A DNA stretch of 64,000 bases from Branchinecta lynchi (taxonomy: Eukaryota > Arthropoda > Branchiopoda > Anostraca > Branchinectidae): positions 19,377,689-19,441,688 of the forward strand of contig JAKZAP010000013.1 of assembly GCA_023053575.1 (NCBI GenBank). Reading direction: 5' to 3'. A program made the position numbers and the translations under genes. The notes beneath the pieces were generated by a model that worked only from the letters and a program-made list of their open reading frames with translations, did not search any database and was not told the DNA's origin. Below are positions 1-11,255 of this stretch, piece by piece. Numbering within the stretch: position 1 is the stretch's first letter; each line of letters starts with the position of its first letter.

Positions 1-855
1 TTTGCTGACGATTCGCATTTGACTGTAGCTGCTAGGACCGAAAATGAACTATTAGAAGTTACGGCACAAAATATGCAATACATTGAAAAGTGGATGAGAG
101 TTAACAAGTTGAAATTGAACCATACGAAATCTTGTTTTGTAATATATGGTAGAAGTTCGAATTATTATCCTTGGATAATTGATATAAAAGTTGGTGGTCA
201 AACAATTAAACGTAGTGCAAGTACTCGTTACCTTGGAGTTATTATTGATGAATGTTTAAGTTTCAAAAATCATATTGCATGTATTAGTAGTAAATTAGCC
301 AGGAATGTTGGAATTATTAGAAAACTTAAACATATTTTCCCTCAGAATATATTAAGAATGTTATATTTTTCAATGGTGCATCCGTGTCTGTTATATTGTT
401 GTCTGGCATGGACAAAAACTTTTGTAAGCCACCTTACTCCTTTACGTGTGATACAGAATATGGCAATAAGAGTATTGTCCGGTGATGGTCGAAATATTTC
501 CGTAAGACACCGTTATCAGGAGCTTCATATTTTACCTTTTGCGGGAATTTGTAAGTTTTATGACGCTTTATTTATGTACAAACATTACAATGAAGTTTTA
601 CCCCAGTGCTTTTCTCAGTATTTTTCCCGTGCGTCATCTTTTCACGAACATGGAACTCGTAGTTCGCAGCTCATCCGTAGGCCGGTTGTAGTAACTAGTA
701 GATCGAGATTTAGCATTAGACATGTTGGGCCTTTAGTATGGGAAGGTTTGTCGACAGAGTTAAGGTCATGTAGTGTTTTATTAGATTTTCGTAGCATGTT
801 AAAGGTTCATTGTTTTGCTGTATATGAATTTGATGCGTTATTCTCAGCCGTTTAA
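1..855 (+). CDS. Reverse transcriptase C-terminal part of a LINE (partial)
   Basis: Open from base 1 in frame 1 to TAA at 853-855, about 284 residues. It starts FADDSHLTV (RT motif C), has the thumb-region STRYLGVIIDECLSF, and continues through the conserved YCCLAW and IQNMAIRVLSG segments to the C-terminus. No stop or frameshift is visible here, so this copy is young or conserved. The endonuclease and RT N-terminus lie outside the window. Confidence 0.85.
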   Translation, partial: FADDSHLTVAARTENELLEVTAQNMQYIEKWMRVNKLKLNHTKSCFVIYGRSSNYYPWIIDIKVGGQTIKRSASTRYLGVIIDECLSFKNHIACISSKLARNVGIIRKLKHIFPQNILRMLYFSMVHPCLLYCCLAWTKTFVSHLTPLRVIQNMAIRVLSGDGRNISVRHRYQELHILPFAGICKFYDALFMYKHYNEVLPQCFSQYFSRASSFHEHGTRSSQLIRRPVVVTSRSRFSIRHVGPLVWEGLSTELRSCSVLLDFRSMLKVHCFAVYEFDALFSAV

Positions 856-1125
856 GTTGTGTTTTATTATTAAGTTTTTGTTTTGGATAGTTAGTGGTGA
901 TTCTGGTTGAAAATGAGTTTGTTTCTGGTTGATTTTCTGGTTGGGCGTCCCAGACCGCGTAAGTCAAGCTCCTTTCTTTCTTTCTTTCCCTTTTTTCCTT
1001 TGTTTTTGTCGAAGTTTTGTTTTTATTAATGTTTTGTTTTGAGGGTAATTAGTCCCTTACAGGTTCGCCTCTGGGCATTGAAGATTCCGTTTTTTTTTAA
1101 TAAACCCTTCGTTCATTCATTCATA
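1..1125 (+). mobile_element. Non-LTR retrotransposon, 3' part (cut by window edge)
   Basis: Begins inside the reverse transcriptase at the FADD box. The coding part ends at 855 and the rest is 3' UTR, ending near AATAAA and a short (ATTC)n tail at about 1110-1125. The RT C-terminal style (RYLGVIIDE, then LRVIQNMAIRVLSG) fits the Jockey/CR1 superclade. Confidence 0.85.
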
Positions 1126-2809
1126 GCCTATAACCTTTTACCTGTCGTGATTCCAGCAGTCCAAGTGGGCCAATCGCTAATCGTTCCATTCGAGAAGAAA
1201 AGGCGAAAGTCGTATCGTGTTCCCGGTAGTCCCTGTCGGAACTCAATCGTGTTCGAGATGTCAGAAGCCTGAAACAAAACAAAAGTATTTTACTAGGTAG
1301 ACAAAACCGCTCAGTGACATACTTATTATTATTACTATTATAAACACCATTATATTATATATTACTATTGCTATTATTTTATTATTACATACCTACCAGC
1401 ATATCGTGCCAAAATAATTAGGACAGCTCAGCTTTACCGTGGTATGACAAAATACTTAAAGCAGAACTGACACCTTGCAAACTATTCCATTATTCTCCTA
1501 CGAAATTACAAACAAAATCATTAGTATGCCTGCTTTCGATTTTCCTTTGATAGCTGCTTTCGTGCTTTTATTTCGGTCGTGATTGGTTCAGTCGGAGGTC
1601 GGACCGTCCGAACCAACACGAGACGGTGCTTGTTGTCGAGTTAGTAAGGTAGCGCGTAATAGCAATAGGTAGCAAGCTTGCACAGCCGGGGGAAACTGCG
1701 AGATTTGACGCACAGGCTAGTCGCTGATCTGTTTTATTTTCCGGGGATTCGCACTAGAATACAGCAACCGTATGCAAATGGCGAGAAAATGAAACGATAA
1801 GCTATTCGTTGAAACTTAAAACTATTAGATAACTGATTATACCTATTACATATTACTTACTCTTACCCATATACTTAATTGATGATAATCCGGTAGAAAT
1901 TTTTTTTTCCGAATGGAGCGAACTTGCCGAGAAAACGGCTAAGAGGAAAAGAGAACATATATAAAGAACATTACAAACTGAAACATGTTCTTAGTTTTCG
2001 GCTCGATTGAATATTTCAGCCAGAATTCCAGGAAAACTGGTAAGTGTTTTCAGAAGAAAAACTTCTTCGTCAAGTTAACTTGAATCCCCGAGGTTGTGCT
2101 AACGAGCTCGTATCCCTGCCGGTCCCTAGTGATCGACATACATTGTTGTGAAGTGTTTTTTTTTTTAATTAAAGAACCTGAACGTGAACCCGATTGGAAC
2201 ATGATAAACTGTCAAAAGTGTCATCACAGGTACAAAATGATGTGCAATCTCAACAGTTATGAAATAACACAGTATCTACTTACACAATATCTGCTGACTT
2301 TAAAGAATATTTCCCTGTGAACTGTAGTGTTATTTTTTCGTTAAAAGTTAATATTGCAAACTATGTTCAGTTATGTCTAACAAAAGCGTAACACCCAAAG
2401 ACCCGTCACAACTATTATATGACATTGTCTGTTTCCTGTCGAAACTGCAAAATCTTTGCGTTTTGTGACATTGGTATCACTTTCCTGTCCTTCACCCCGG
2501 AAAACCCGCTTGGGCCATGAACAAAACTGCGCAATATTTGCATAAAATGTATGGGCGAATTTTTTATTTTGATCTCTTCTTCCTCGCGCTTTTCAAAACT
2601 AACACTAGCCTACATATTTTCCATTTCCTTAGTTTATGGTAAAAAAAAATGCAACGATCGTGCACATAATTTTCTAGTTCGGACTAGCCTCCTTAACCGA
2701 TTTTTTACTAATATATTATATACGCATTTCAGAAAACTCTTACCTGATTTAGGCAACTCCTGACAAAGGTCTAGGATACCTAACACATCGGCTTCTTTCC
2801 GAAAGATAC
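1126..2809. other. Intergenic, no gene recognised
   Basis: AT-rich. Short open frames here lack protein-like composition. No splice-flanked exon or repeat family was recognised. Confidence 0.5.
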
Positions 2810-2987
2810 CTAAATTCATTTGTTCCGTATTTTACTAAACATTTTAACTGTTCATCATGTATGTTCGTTTCTTATTTATTGTTTGTTCGTTTGCGTCTTA
2901 CTTGTATTGTAGTGAGCGTTTATTCTTCCGGCCCATGTTAGCCTAGTGCTATTATGGTTCAAAATAAAATTGATTGATTGATTGATT
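2810..2987 (+). mobile_element. LINE 3' end with (TGAT)n tail
   Basis: Sequence ending CAAAATAAAATTGATTGATTGATTGATT is a typical 3' UTR end with AATAAA and a tandem GATT tail. The upstream part is too decayed to classify. Confidence 0.5.
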
Positions 2988-3251
2988 CTCCATTGTCCCC
3001 ACCCTTTCTAATTTCCCTAGATGTCCTCAAAGCCGGGACATAGTTTGCTCGCAGCTGAATCCACGAACGCAGAAATCTTAAAACTACATGCACACAATAA
3101 GATTCCGCATGCGCAAATACGCATGCGAAATTCGCGTCACCCTAGGGAAACCTGCAGGCGTTGCGTCAACGTTTCACAGCAAACGAAGAAATTCCCATAA
3201 GACTTCAAAAATCCGGCTGTGCGTGCACCTACATGAAAGAACCTTCCTTAC

Positions 3252-3575
3252 CGGGATCCCAAAACGTAAGTGGCGGGATACCAATGACATCGCAAAAGTT
3301 GTCCGTCTATGCGCACTATAACTGTCGACGGGAATGAGATATTTTGATAAGACTTGGTGTGAGGATTCTTCGGATCAAGAGTAAGGTCGAGTTTGTAGAT
3401 AGGCTCAGTAGCCCTACATTTAGGGATGGGGGAGGGGGTTTCAGTTAAGGGGTAAATGAAATATTTTTAACCAGATAATGTGATCGTGAGTCGATTGAGG
3501 GGTAAGAAGACATGCTGAAGACCATGGTGGAAACCATTTTGTCATCGGACAAGTAGCTCGCCCTGGACCAAAATA
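3252..3575 (-). mobile_element. GGATCCC-family element, truncated (copy A)
   Basis: Starts with CGGGATCCCA, one change from the family palindrome TGGGATCCCA, then the family's right-end sequence in reverse (GATATTTTGATAAGACTTGG, later GTAAGAAGACATGCTGAAGA). It is cut off near 3575 where LINE sequence begins. Confidence 0.75.
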
Positions 3576-3666
3576 CTAACTCAACCTACTTCCATAATCA
3601 CTCCATATATTTCTAATCCACCAGAACCCAATTTCGTATGGTACATTCAAACCCCTCTAAAACCCC

Positions 3667-3866
3667 TTCAACTTCAACGACTTACGCGGTCATAGCCTCA
3701 AACTCACCGCAGAGAGGTTCTGCAAAGATATAAGTAAGTAAGTAAGTATATTTATAACCTGGTCGGTGGAGTTTCAAAAACCGCGTGCCACCACCATTGG
3801 AATCAACTTCCCGAAGAAACAGCAAACTCCCCATCAATAAGCCAATCCAAGAAAGAAATTGATGGA
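3667..3866 (+). pseudogene. LINE RT C-terminal remnant with internal GTAA microsatellite
   Basis: Encodes FNDLRGHSLKLTAERFCKDI (3673-3732), an interruption by (AAGT)n plus ATATTTATAACC, then GRWSFKNRV. A frameshift follows, then WNQLPEETANSPSI. The same family is seen at 26.3-26.5 kb (GLRGHNLKLSGKRFRKDI, WNNLPESV). Confidence 0.7.
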
Positions 3867-4544
3867 ATGTTTTTTTCCCAAATGTACGACCCTAAATGTT
3901 TCAAAAGAACTTTGTAGAGGCTTTTTTTTTTGAATATATTATTAAAACCACGCTGATTTTCTCACTTGACGTGTTTTGCTACCTTCGATGTGTATCGCGC
4001 TGTCGACGGTTGTCTGCGAGAAGTTTTTCCATCGGGAAAACCGGTTATGTGAGTTTTTTCCCTGTTATCGCTGTAAGTAAACGGGTCTCGAAAAAGGCTT
4101 AAAACAGCCAACATCGTGGGTTATTTGTTGAAAGCACAGCCTAGTCTTAAAGTATTAAAATATTTAAAATACTCTAAGCTGAGTAGTAAATAGTGCGAGG
4201 GGTCCTTTAAAGGTAGATTTTGATTGCGGATTGTGGTAAAACTGTAAAATTGACTGAATCAAGAAAGACAATTATGCCTGGTTTGGCTTCCCACCACAGC
4301 CTTTTTAACAGTTGCGTTTTTGCAGATACCATGGTATATGATACCACGGTCTAAATATTTTCACAGTTACCGTGGTACTGATACCACGGTCAAAAGGCGT
4401 TTGTGCAGTTACCATGGTACCTGGCCAGTTACCGTGGTAACTGATCGTGGTATCTGACAAATTCATCTCGCTTTCATCATCACCAACACAGGAGCCGGGG
4501 TTTTTGTCAAATTGGTGGGAAAGAAGTTTGGCACTTGTGATGTT

Positions 4545-5430
4545 CAAGTTCAAGTTCTTTTTATTAACAAGCTTATATATACACAACTAACATAATACTA
4601 ACATAGACAAAAAACAAAATCTATTTATTAATCAAAACCGCAAGGGCTCTATGGCCCGTTGGTTGGGATACAGCCATCTTTATAATAAAATAACTCACCA
4701 GGTGTTCTTGCGAACACAACCGACCTCCACATCACCACGCAAAAAAAAAGAAGAAGTCGTCGAGAGCCAACCGAGGGGTTCCTCACTCTCCTGCACCCGG
4801 TGTACACTCATTCCCGGCACCTCCCGGCACCCTCCCGGCAGCAATGCAGCAATGCACTTTTATTAAACTTTGTGATTTTTAAACACCGACTATTAAATTG
4901 GATGGTACCTTCCGGCACCTCCCGGCAGCAATGCAGCAATGCACTTATATTAAACTTTGTGATTTTTAAACACCGACTATTAAATTGGATGGTACCTTCC
5001 GGCACCTCCCAGCACCGACACCCTTTGTACACGGGTTTGGGGAGTGAGTAGCCCCTCGGAGCCAAAACTAACCTCCACATTTTTTTTTAACTATTAAAAT
5101 AAACAACCATATTCAAACCTTATTATTGTTTTAAATAAATTCAATTTTCTTCTCAAACTTTCAACCAATTAACTACCGTACTGTTTTCCGACAATGATCA
5201 TTTAAGGTGTTTTTTGAACGAACCAAGACTCGGGGACTGTCGGATCTCAGCGGGAATCGAATTCCAGGCACGCCCTACAACCACTTCCAGACCAAAGTCT
5301 GAACGCACTGAGGGAGTGGAAGGAACCAGTATGTCACCTCGGTTTCTTAATGCATTAGGGGTAACTTCATTGACAAGTCGAAACATCGCAGAGATACATG
5401 ACGGGAGGTCACTACGAAAATACTGCGTTG
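4545..5430 (-). mobile_element. 5'-truncated LINE inserted in the MITE
   Basis: A minus-strand frame 5386-5198 reads a typical RT C-terminus (VVVGRAWNSIPAEIRQSPSL, then FKKHLK). The element's 3' end lies at about 4545, with a GAACTTGAACTTGAAC repeat tail. Its 3' UTR contains a direct duplication of about 94 bp (about 4825-5010). Confidence 0.7.
4825..5012. repeat. Tandem duplication of about 94 bp
   Basis: Two copies of a unit starting CCTCCCGGCAGCAATGCAG and ending GGATGGTACCTTCCGGCA, nearly identical. They lie in the 3' UTR of the LINE on the minus strand. Confidence 0.8.
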
Positions 5431-6079
5431 ATATTAGTATTTCTTTTGGGACGACGTCTAAAAGTGCAAATTCGAAAAAAAATCGTTTTTATAAAGCACG
5501 GTAGTATCAGATATTCCGGTAACTTCAAAACGACAAAAATATAGATCCAGTTACCATGGTATCAGTGCCATGGTATCTGCAAAAACAGAACTAATGATGA
5601 CAAGTACGTATATCAACTGATGTCGCACCTAAAATAGCGAGCTCGTTTGTGAAAAATAGTCACTTTTCTGGCACGGATCAACCGCAGTGGGCAGTGAAGG
5701 TTTGTTCTGGACTCGAAATTAACATCCTGTCCTCCACGTGACTGTCCAAGGTTGGTCACTCCGATGGTTGACAGGATTTTCAGGCTGATTAAAAACTACA
5801 GGGCGTTTTATTTTCTGCTATTAAAGCCGAAACAAAGGCGCAACTTGCCCAGGAGCGTAGGCTTTCCTCAATTTTTATAAAAATATTCTTGCGACTTTTA
5901 AAGCGATGCAGGATCTATTTAATCCTCGTGGTACTTTCGCTTTGGTTTCATATATAGTTTACTTTGTTTCGGATACAACTCTGGCAGTTATGGCGGTGAG
6001 TGAAAGAGATACGTGCTTTGGCGCCACAGTGATTTTTCACCACTGGGTATTTTTCGCCACTACAGGTAACGCAGCTGGT

Positions 6080-6222
6080 AAAAAAAGACCAAAGGTGTCG
6101 ATGGGATCCCGAAAATCTAATATTTGATTCAGACAATAGGGTCTTGTCTTCGCCAGATCCAGTCTTCGCCAGGCTAATCATCAGAGAAAACCAAGTTCAG
6201 ATATACCTGTATAAGCCATGTC
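6080..6222 (+). mobile_element. GGATCCC-family element, left-end fragment (copy C)
   Basis: AAGACCAAAGGTGTCGATGG followed by GATCCC and TCTAATATTTGATTCAGAC matches the left end of the full copy at 7664. It breaks off at about 6222 at the 3' end of a LINE. Confidence 0.8.
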
Positions 6223-6234
6223 ATCAACATCATC

Positions 6235-7290
6235 ATCATTTTATTTGTAACCCGTCACTGAACAAAACTGGGCGAGGGCCAGAAAAGACGGAGTAAAAAA
6301 CAAGAAAAACGAAAGAGAAACAACAGAAAGGAAAAACATACTTCGATAACTAAGAACTCGGAACAAACAAAAAATACCAAAAATGGAATGACTCCTGACA
6401 TTCGGTAGAAAAATCATTAATCCGCTTCTCAATAACTCCCGCTGGGTTTACCAATCGGTACTTTCTCTGCAGAAAAGAATTAATTGTCCACGCTGGCAGT
6501 CCCATTACTTTGCACATTTGAAATAAAGGCGGTGAACTAGCTTCCTCTTACCAGAATTAAAAAAAGACCAAACAGGAGCAAGAGCGAGTAGGTGAGGAAC
6601 TGTTAGGCTATTATATAACTGAGATCGGTGTGCTCTACTCAGATACGAAACGTCTGAAGCCAGGGATGCGTATGCGGCCCGGATCTTTCGAGCATAATTT
6701 TACAGTGCTAGCTTTCCAGTTTCTTTCAGGTTCGCTCCGATTGGCATACCCAGGTAAGTACGACTGCTAGCGAAAGGAACTTCAGGGCCCGATAGACTTA
6801 TTGAACGTCTGTTTCCTTTGTAGTTACACGGTAGAACAACTGTCTTATCAGTGTTAAAACTCAAACCGATATGCTTGTACTCTTCTTGGAGACGCTAAAA
6901 AGTCGAAGAACATCCTTGGAAGGTGCAAGAAAGGTTCAGCAGATCATCCGCAAACGTAACTAGCGACAGATCAACTCCTTTAAAGATAAAAGTGCAATTT
7001 AACTTATCCTGTGCACCATTGACACAGTTATTGAATAAAACTGGAGAGGTCAGAGCTCCTTGGCGCACACCTTTCAGGATTTCAAATAGCAGACTACCAT
7101 CTTTAATTTTAGCTTTCAGGTTTCTGTACATATATCTTAGACAAAAAATTACCGCAGCATCAACACCTTTCTTATGAGCCTCAAGCAGAACCTGCGCGAA
7201 TATACATGAGTCAAAAGCTCTTGCGACATCAAGTGCACATAAAATCAAAAATTCACTTCGGTCTTCAATGTCCTTTAGCACATTTATAAG
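6235..7290 (-). mobile_element. Truncated LINE, minus strand
   Basis: Minus strand. Frame 7281-6895 holds RT motifs ALDVARAFD, GVRQGALTSP and VTFADDLL. A second frame below it continues the thumb (SSRTYLGMPIGANLKETGK, then an in-frame stop, then LYNSLTVPHLLALAPVW). The 3' end is near 6235 at an ATG/ATC-rich tail. It is 5' truncated near 7290, broken and not functional. Confidence 0.85.
6895..7281 (-). pseudogene. LINE reverse transcriptase fragment
   Basis: 128 residues spanning RT motifs A to C: the catalytic Asp in LDVARAFD and the FADD box. The N-terminal RT and endonuclease are absent, and the frame breaks after GCSSTF. Confidence 0.85.
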
Positions 7291-7294
7291 TAGA

Positions 7295-7479
7295 GGGGTA
7301 GTTTAGGGGGGTTTACCCCTCCCCCCCGCAAATACACAAAAACAACGATTTTTATAGGCTTTTCCCTCTGATCTATGTGTTTTTTTGTGCTTTTTTTTTC
7401 CTACCAGCAGGCAAACCCCCACCCGAAACGCAAATCCCCTCGCCCCGCCAAAAAAAATAAATTCCTGGATACGGGCCTG
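7295..7479. mobile_element. hAT-like MITE, left-truncated copy
   Basis: The right end AATTCCTGGATACGGGCCTG matches the complete copy at 23921-24088, as does the interior GATTTTTATAGGCTTTTCCC. The left end is fused to LINE sequence. Confidence 0.7.
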
Positions 7480-7663
7480 TTTGATACTATCTCTACATCG
7501 GGGACAGCTTGGCTACAAGTCCAAGAATGGAGACAATAGCTAATATGTATGTATGTATGTATTTATTTATAACCCATCTACAACAGCTACAAAAGCATGA
7601 AACGGAGTACAGAACAAAGAAAAGAAAAAAGAAGGAACTAATAAACTCATACCCAAATACAAC

Positions 7664-8862
7664 AAGACCAAAGGTGTCGATGGGATCCCAAAAATCTAAT
7701 ATTTGATTCAGACAATCGAGTCTTGTCTTCGCCAGATCCAGTCTTGGACAGGCTAATTATCAGAGAAAACCAAGTTCAGATATACCTCTATAAACCATAT
7801 CTATTTTGACGATACTGACCGGGACTTCCTGCCGATTTCCGAGCGAATTACTAGCTCAGCAAACAAAAAAAATACAGAAACAAAACCAGCGTATCTCCTT
7901 ATCCCTATAAAGAACATATAATCAACTTTGAATAAAAGTTTGACTTAAAAAAAAATCCGGTTACAACCGGATTCCAGAAAAATTATATGTCCGGGTAAAA
8001 AAACATCGTCATAAACCGACTCAGCCTCCCTTCTTACCCTTTAATCTGTCATCTACTCGAACTTTTGCTTTTAACAAATTTTCCGGTTTTGGCCGGATTC
8101 CGGGCGAACTACTTGTCCGTCAAGAAAATGATTTTCACCATCGTCTTCAGCATGTCTTCCTACCCCTAAATCGAACATCTAATCAACTTCAAATAAAACT
8201 TTCACTTTTAACAAACTTTCCGGTTTTGGCCGGATTCCGGGCGAACTACTCGTCCGATGACAAAATGAGTTTCCCCATCGTGCTCAGCATGTCTTCTTAC
8301 CCCATAATCGACTATCAAACTATCAACTCGAAATAAAACTTCTAATTTTAACAAACTTTCCGGTTTCGGCCGGATTCCGGGCGTACTACTTATCCTTCGA
8401 GAAAATGGTTTTCACCATCGTCTTCAGCATGTCTTCCTACCCCTAAATCGAACATCTAATCAACTTCAAATAAAACTTCTACTTTTAACAAACTTTCCGG
8501 TTTTGGCCGGATTCCGGGCGAACTACTCGTCCGATGACAAAATAGTTTTCACCATCGTGCTCAGCATGTCTTCTTACCCCATAATCGACTATCACATTAG
8601 CTGTTTCAAAATATTTTGTTTGTCCCTTAATTTAAACCCCCTCCCCCACCCCTAAATGTAGGGCTACATAGCCCATCTACGAACTTGACTGGTCCGACGA
8701 CCCAACGAATCCTCACACCAAGTTTCATCAAAATATCTCACTCCCTTCGAGAGTTATCGTGCTTACAGACGGACGGACAGACGGACGGACGGACGGACAG
8801 ACGGACAACTTTTGCGATGTCATAGGTATCCCTCCACTTACGTTTTGGGATCCCAAAAACAA
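7664..8862 (+). mobile_element. GGATCCC-family element, full-length reference copy (copy B)
   Basis: About 1.2 kb. The palindrome TGGGATCCCA occurs near both ends (7681-7690 and 8846-8855). The left end reads CAAGACCAAAGGTGTCGA and the right end CCACTTACGTTT before the palindrome. The core is a tandem repeat of about 137 bp with GGCCGGATTCCGGGCGAACT. A GACGGACGGACAGACGG tract precedes the right end. No coding frame is seen, so it is non-autonomous. No known superfamily could be assigned. Confidence 0.8.
7950..8620 (+). repeat. About 137-bp tandem repeat inside copy B
   Basis: CCGGTT(T/C)(T/G)GGCCGGATTCC recurs at about 8083, 8220, 8360 and 8497, with a weaker unit near 7956. Units alternate slightly in the sequence after ACTACT. 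Confidence 0.85.
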
Positions 8863-10150
8863 CAACAAATTCGATAAATACTAAAATAGAAGGCTCTCTA
8901 TAGGACAACAGCGTTGCGAGCTACTAGGGAATTCGTGCGCACGAAACCGCACGAGGGACATAGGCCTGAATGTGCAAAAATTCAAGCGAAAGCGAAGATT
9001 CGGAAACGCTTTCGCAAAGTAGCAGCTATATTTCGAGAAGAAAGTGTATCATCTTTTCGAGAAGAATTTAATACACTTGGACTGGACATCTTGCAAGTTT
9101 TAACGATGTTTTTGCGAGCTTTCGTTTTTTGCTGTATTATATTTTCTGTAAATATAAATCAAACGCTTCAAGAAATTTTCTGGAAAGGTCCTAAAAAAGT
9201 CATAAGATTTACGTGTTGAATTGCTAGGATTTACTGGATTATTTAATGAGTTATGGGAGTGGCAAAAAATCCTAGGTCACTAATCTCACTAAGCCTTCGG
9301 GTAACTAAACAAGGTTCAGCGCGTCATTAGGATATGGGTCGAAACACAAAGTGGCGAAAAATACCCAGTGGCGAAGAATCCCGGTGGCGCTAAAGGACTG
9401 CTACGAACTGAAAGGGGGTAGAAGCGTGGAGGTGCGTCCAATGTCTACAGGTTATCCCTTTTTCTCATTTATTTATTAAGAGAATAAGTGGATAAACTAG
9501 CACTTCACTCAATAAATATAAAACACACCAAATTGACATATATTTTGCAACAAGCAAGATAAATGGCTGGTCGTCTGTCACGGTACAAGTCCCTTCTATA
9601 ATACTCCATCTACGTAATATCTATGACTGGCTTTCAGGGGGTCCAGCTTGTTCCCCAAAATCTGGTAATTGAAGATATTGAACCTTGGGAGCTGTTATTA
9701 TTCAGTCTGGGATCTTTCCTTGGACTGATCCCACTTTTTGTCAGGTTTTGTCATCTTACAAATGTGTTTACTGGTCAATTCCTTTCACCCGTGACCGGTG
9801 TTGGGGACTGGCTGCTGATGGGAGAACCGTATTCTTTCGTACCGTACACTATTAATGGCCTGTGCGTAATAAATTGTATATTTATTTAAAGAAGTTTTTC
9901 CATACCGTGCAATACGAATGTGTCTTCTCTGCCGGGCGGTGAGGCTTTTGTTCTTTAATTTGTAATTAGGCAACAATAAAACTAAACATGGACAAGAGTC
10001 AACAAAGAAGACCAACAGGACCAAAAACCATCCGCGTTAAGACTAAACGGTATATTAGCGAAGTGTCTCTTAAACGACGATAGTATAGTCGTATCACGGC
10101 CCTTTTCGGTTTGACTTTAAGAATGGTAACTAGTGTTCGGATTCTGGTTC
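8863..10150. other. Intergenic, no gene recognised
   Basis: A 101-codon frame at 8914-9219 has no recognisable domain and lies in repeat-rich DNA. About 9340-9395 is an inverted relative of 6020-6065, with CACTGGGTATTTTTCGCCAC on opposite strands. Confidence 0.5.
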
Positions 10151-10159
10151 CAGCTTTCC

Positions 10160-11255
10160 GTTCTTGGGATCCCAAACCGAAAGTGGAGGGATACCTACGA
10201 CATCGCAAAAGTCGTCCGTCTGTGAGAACGATAACTCTCGAAGGGGTTGAGATATTTTGTTCAAACTTGGCACGAGAACTCTTTGGGTCAAAATACAGGT
10301 CAAGTTCGAAGATGGGCTCTGTAGCCCCATATTTAAGGTTGGGGGTTCCAGTTAAGAGACGAAAAAAAATAAAGGCTAATGAGACAGTCGATTTAGGGGT
10401 AAGAAGACGTGCTGAATCTGAATATGAAAATCAATTTTGTCGCTGGACAAGTAGTTCACCCGGAAGCCGGAAAATTTGTGAAAAAAAAAGTTTCATCTTA
10501 ATCTAATCTAAGGGGAGGGAGACAAGCTGAACATGTCTATGAAAATTATTTTTTCGCCGGACAAGTAGTTCACCGGGAATCCGGCCAAAACGGAAAAATT
10601 TGTTTAAAGTAAAAGTTTTATTTTAACTTGATTAGATGTTCAATTCAGGGGTAAGAAGACATGCTGAATCAGTATATGGTAATCATTTTCTAACCGGACA
10701 CATAGTTCGCCCGAAATCCGGCTGAAACCGGAAAATTTGTTATAAGTAAAAGTATTTTCTGAAGTTGATTTGAGGTTCGATGTAGTGGTAGGAGCCATGC
10801 TGAATCCATATATGTAAATATTTTATCGCCGAACCAATATTTCGCCCGGAATCCGGCCAAAAACCTGAAAATTCGTTAAAAGTTAAAAGTTTTACCTGAA
10901 GTTGATTAGAGGTTTAATATAGGGGGTAAACAGATATGCTGAATTCATTTTTGTTTTCAACGGACACGTAGTTCGCCCAGAGTCCGACAGAAACCGGAAA
11001 TTCGGCAGAAGTAAGGCAAATGGAACTTTTGATCAATTTCATCGAAGTAGAGATGACGTATAGGGGTAAACTCGAACACTGAATCCATATCTGAACTTGG
11101 TTTTCTCAGATGATAGCCATTGGCCTTAATCTGTTTTTAAATTTTAATAATCAAATCTTTCAAGGAGTCTGGCGAAGACAGGATATCTAGAAGATCCAAT
11201 TGTCTGGATCAAGCATGGTATTTGTGGGATCCCATCGAAACCTTTGGTCTTGTTT
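10160..11255 (-). mobile_element. GGATCCC-family element, inverted full copy (copy D)
   Basis: Palindrome TGGGATCCCA at 10165-10174 and 11225-11234. The core repeats read as the reverse complement of copy B (CCGGAATCCGGCCAAAACGG and relatives, at least five units). The end near 11250 is the complement of AACAAGACCAAAGG. Confidence 0.8.

Larger units (their letters stand above)
4308..5594. mobile_element. CCATGG-palindrome MITE, copy 1, split by a LINE
   Basis: Left end GTTGCGTTTTTGCAGATACC and right end GGTATCTGCAAAAACAGAAC are inverted repeats. The interior is rich in GATACCATGGTATC-type palindromes. The stretch about 4545-5430 is foreign: compared with the copy at 16460-16807, a LINE has inserted after CACTTGTGATG. 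Confidence 0.75.

Noticed and set aside
7664..8862. GGATCCC-family element as a Helitron
   Set aside because: No TC start, CTRR end or 3' hairpin was seen, and the ends carry a palindrome instead.
8914..9219. 101-codon open frame
   Set aside because: No domain, no splice or promoter context, and it lies in repeat-rich DNA.
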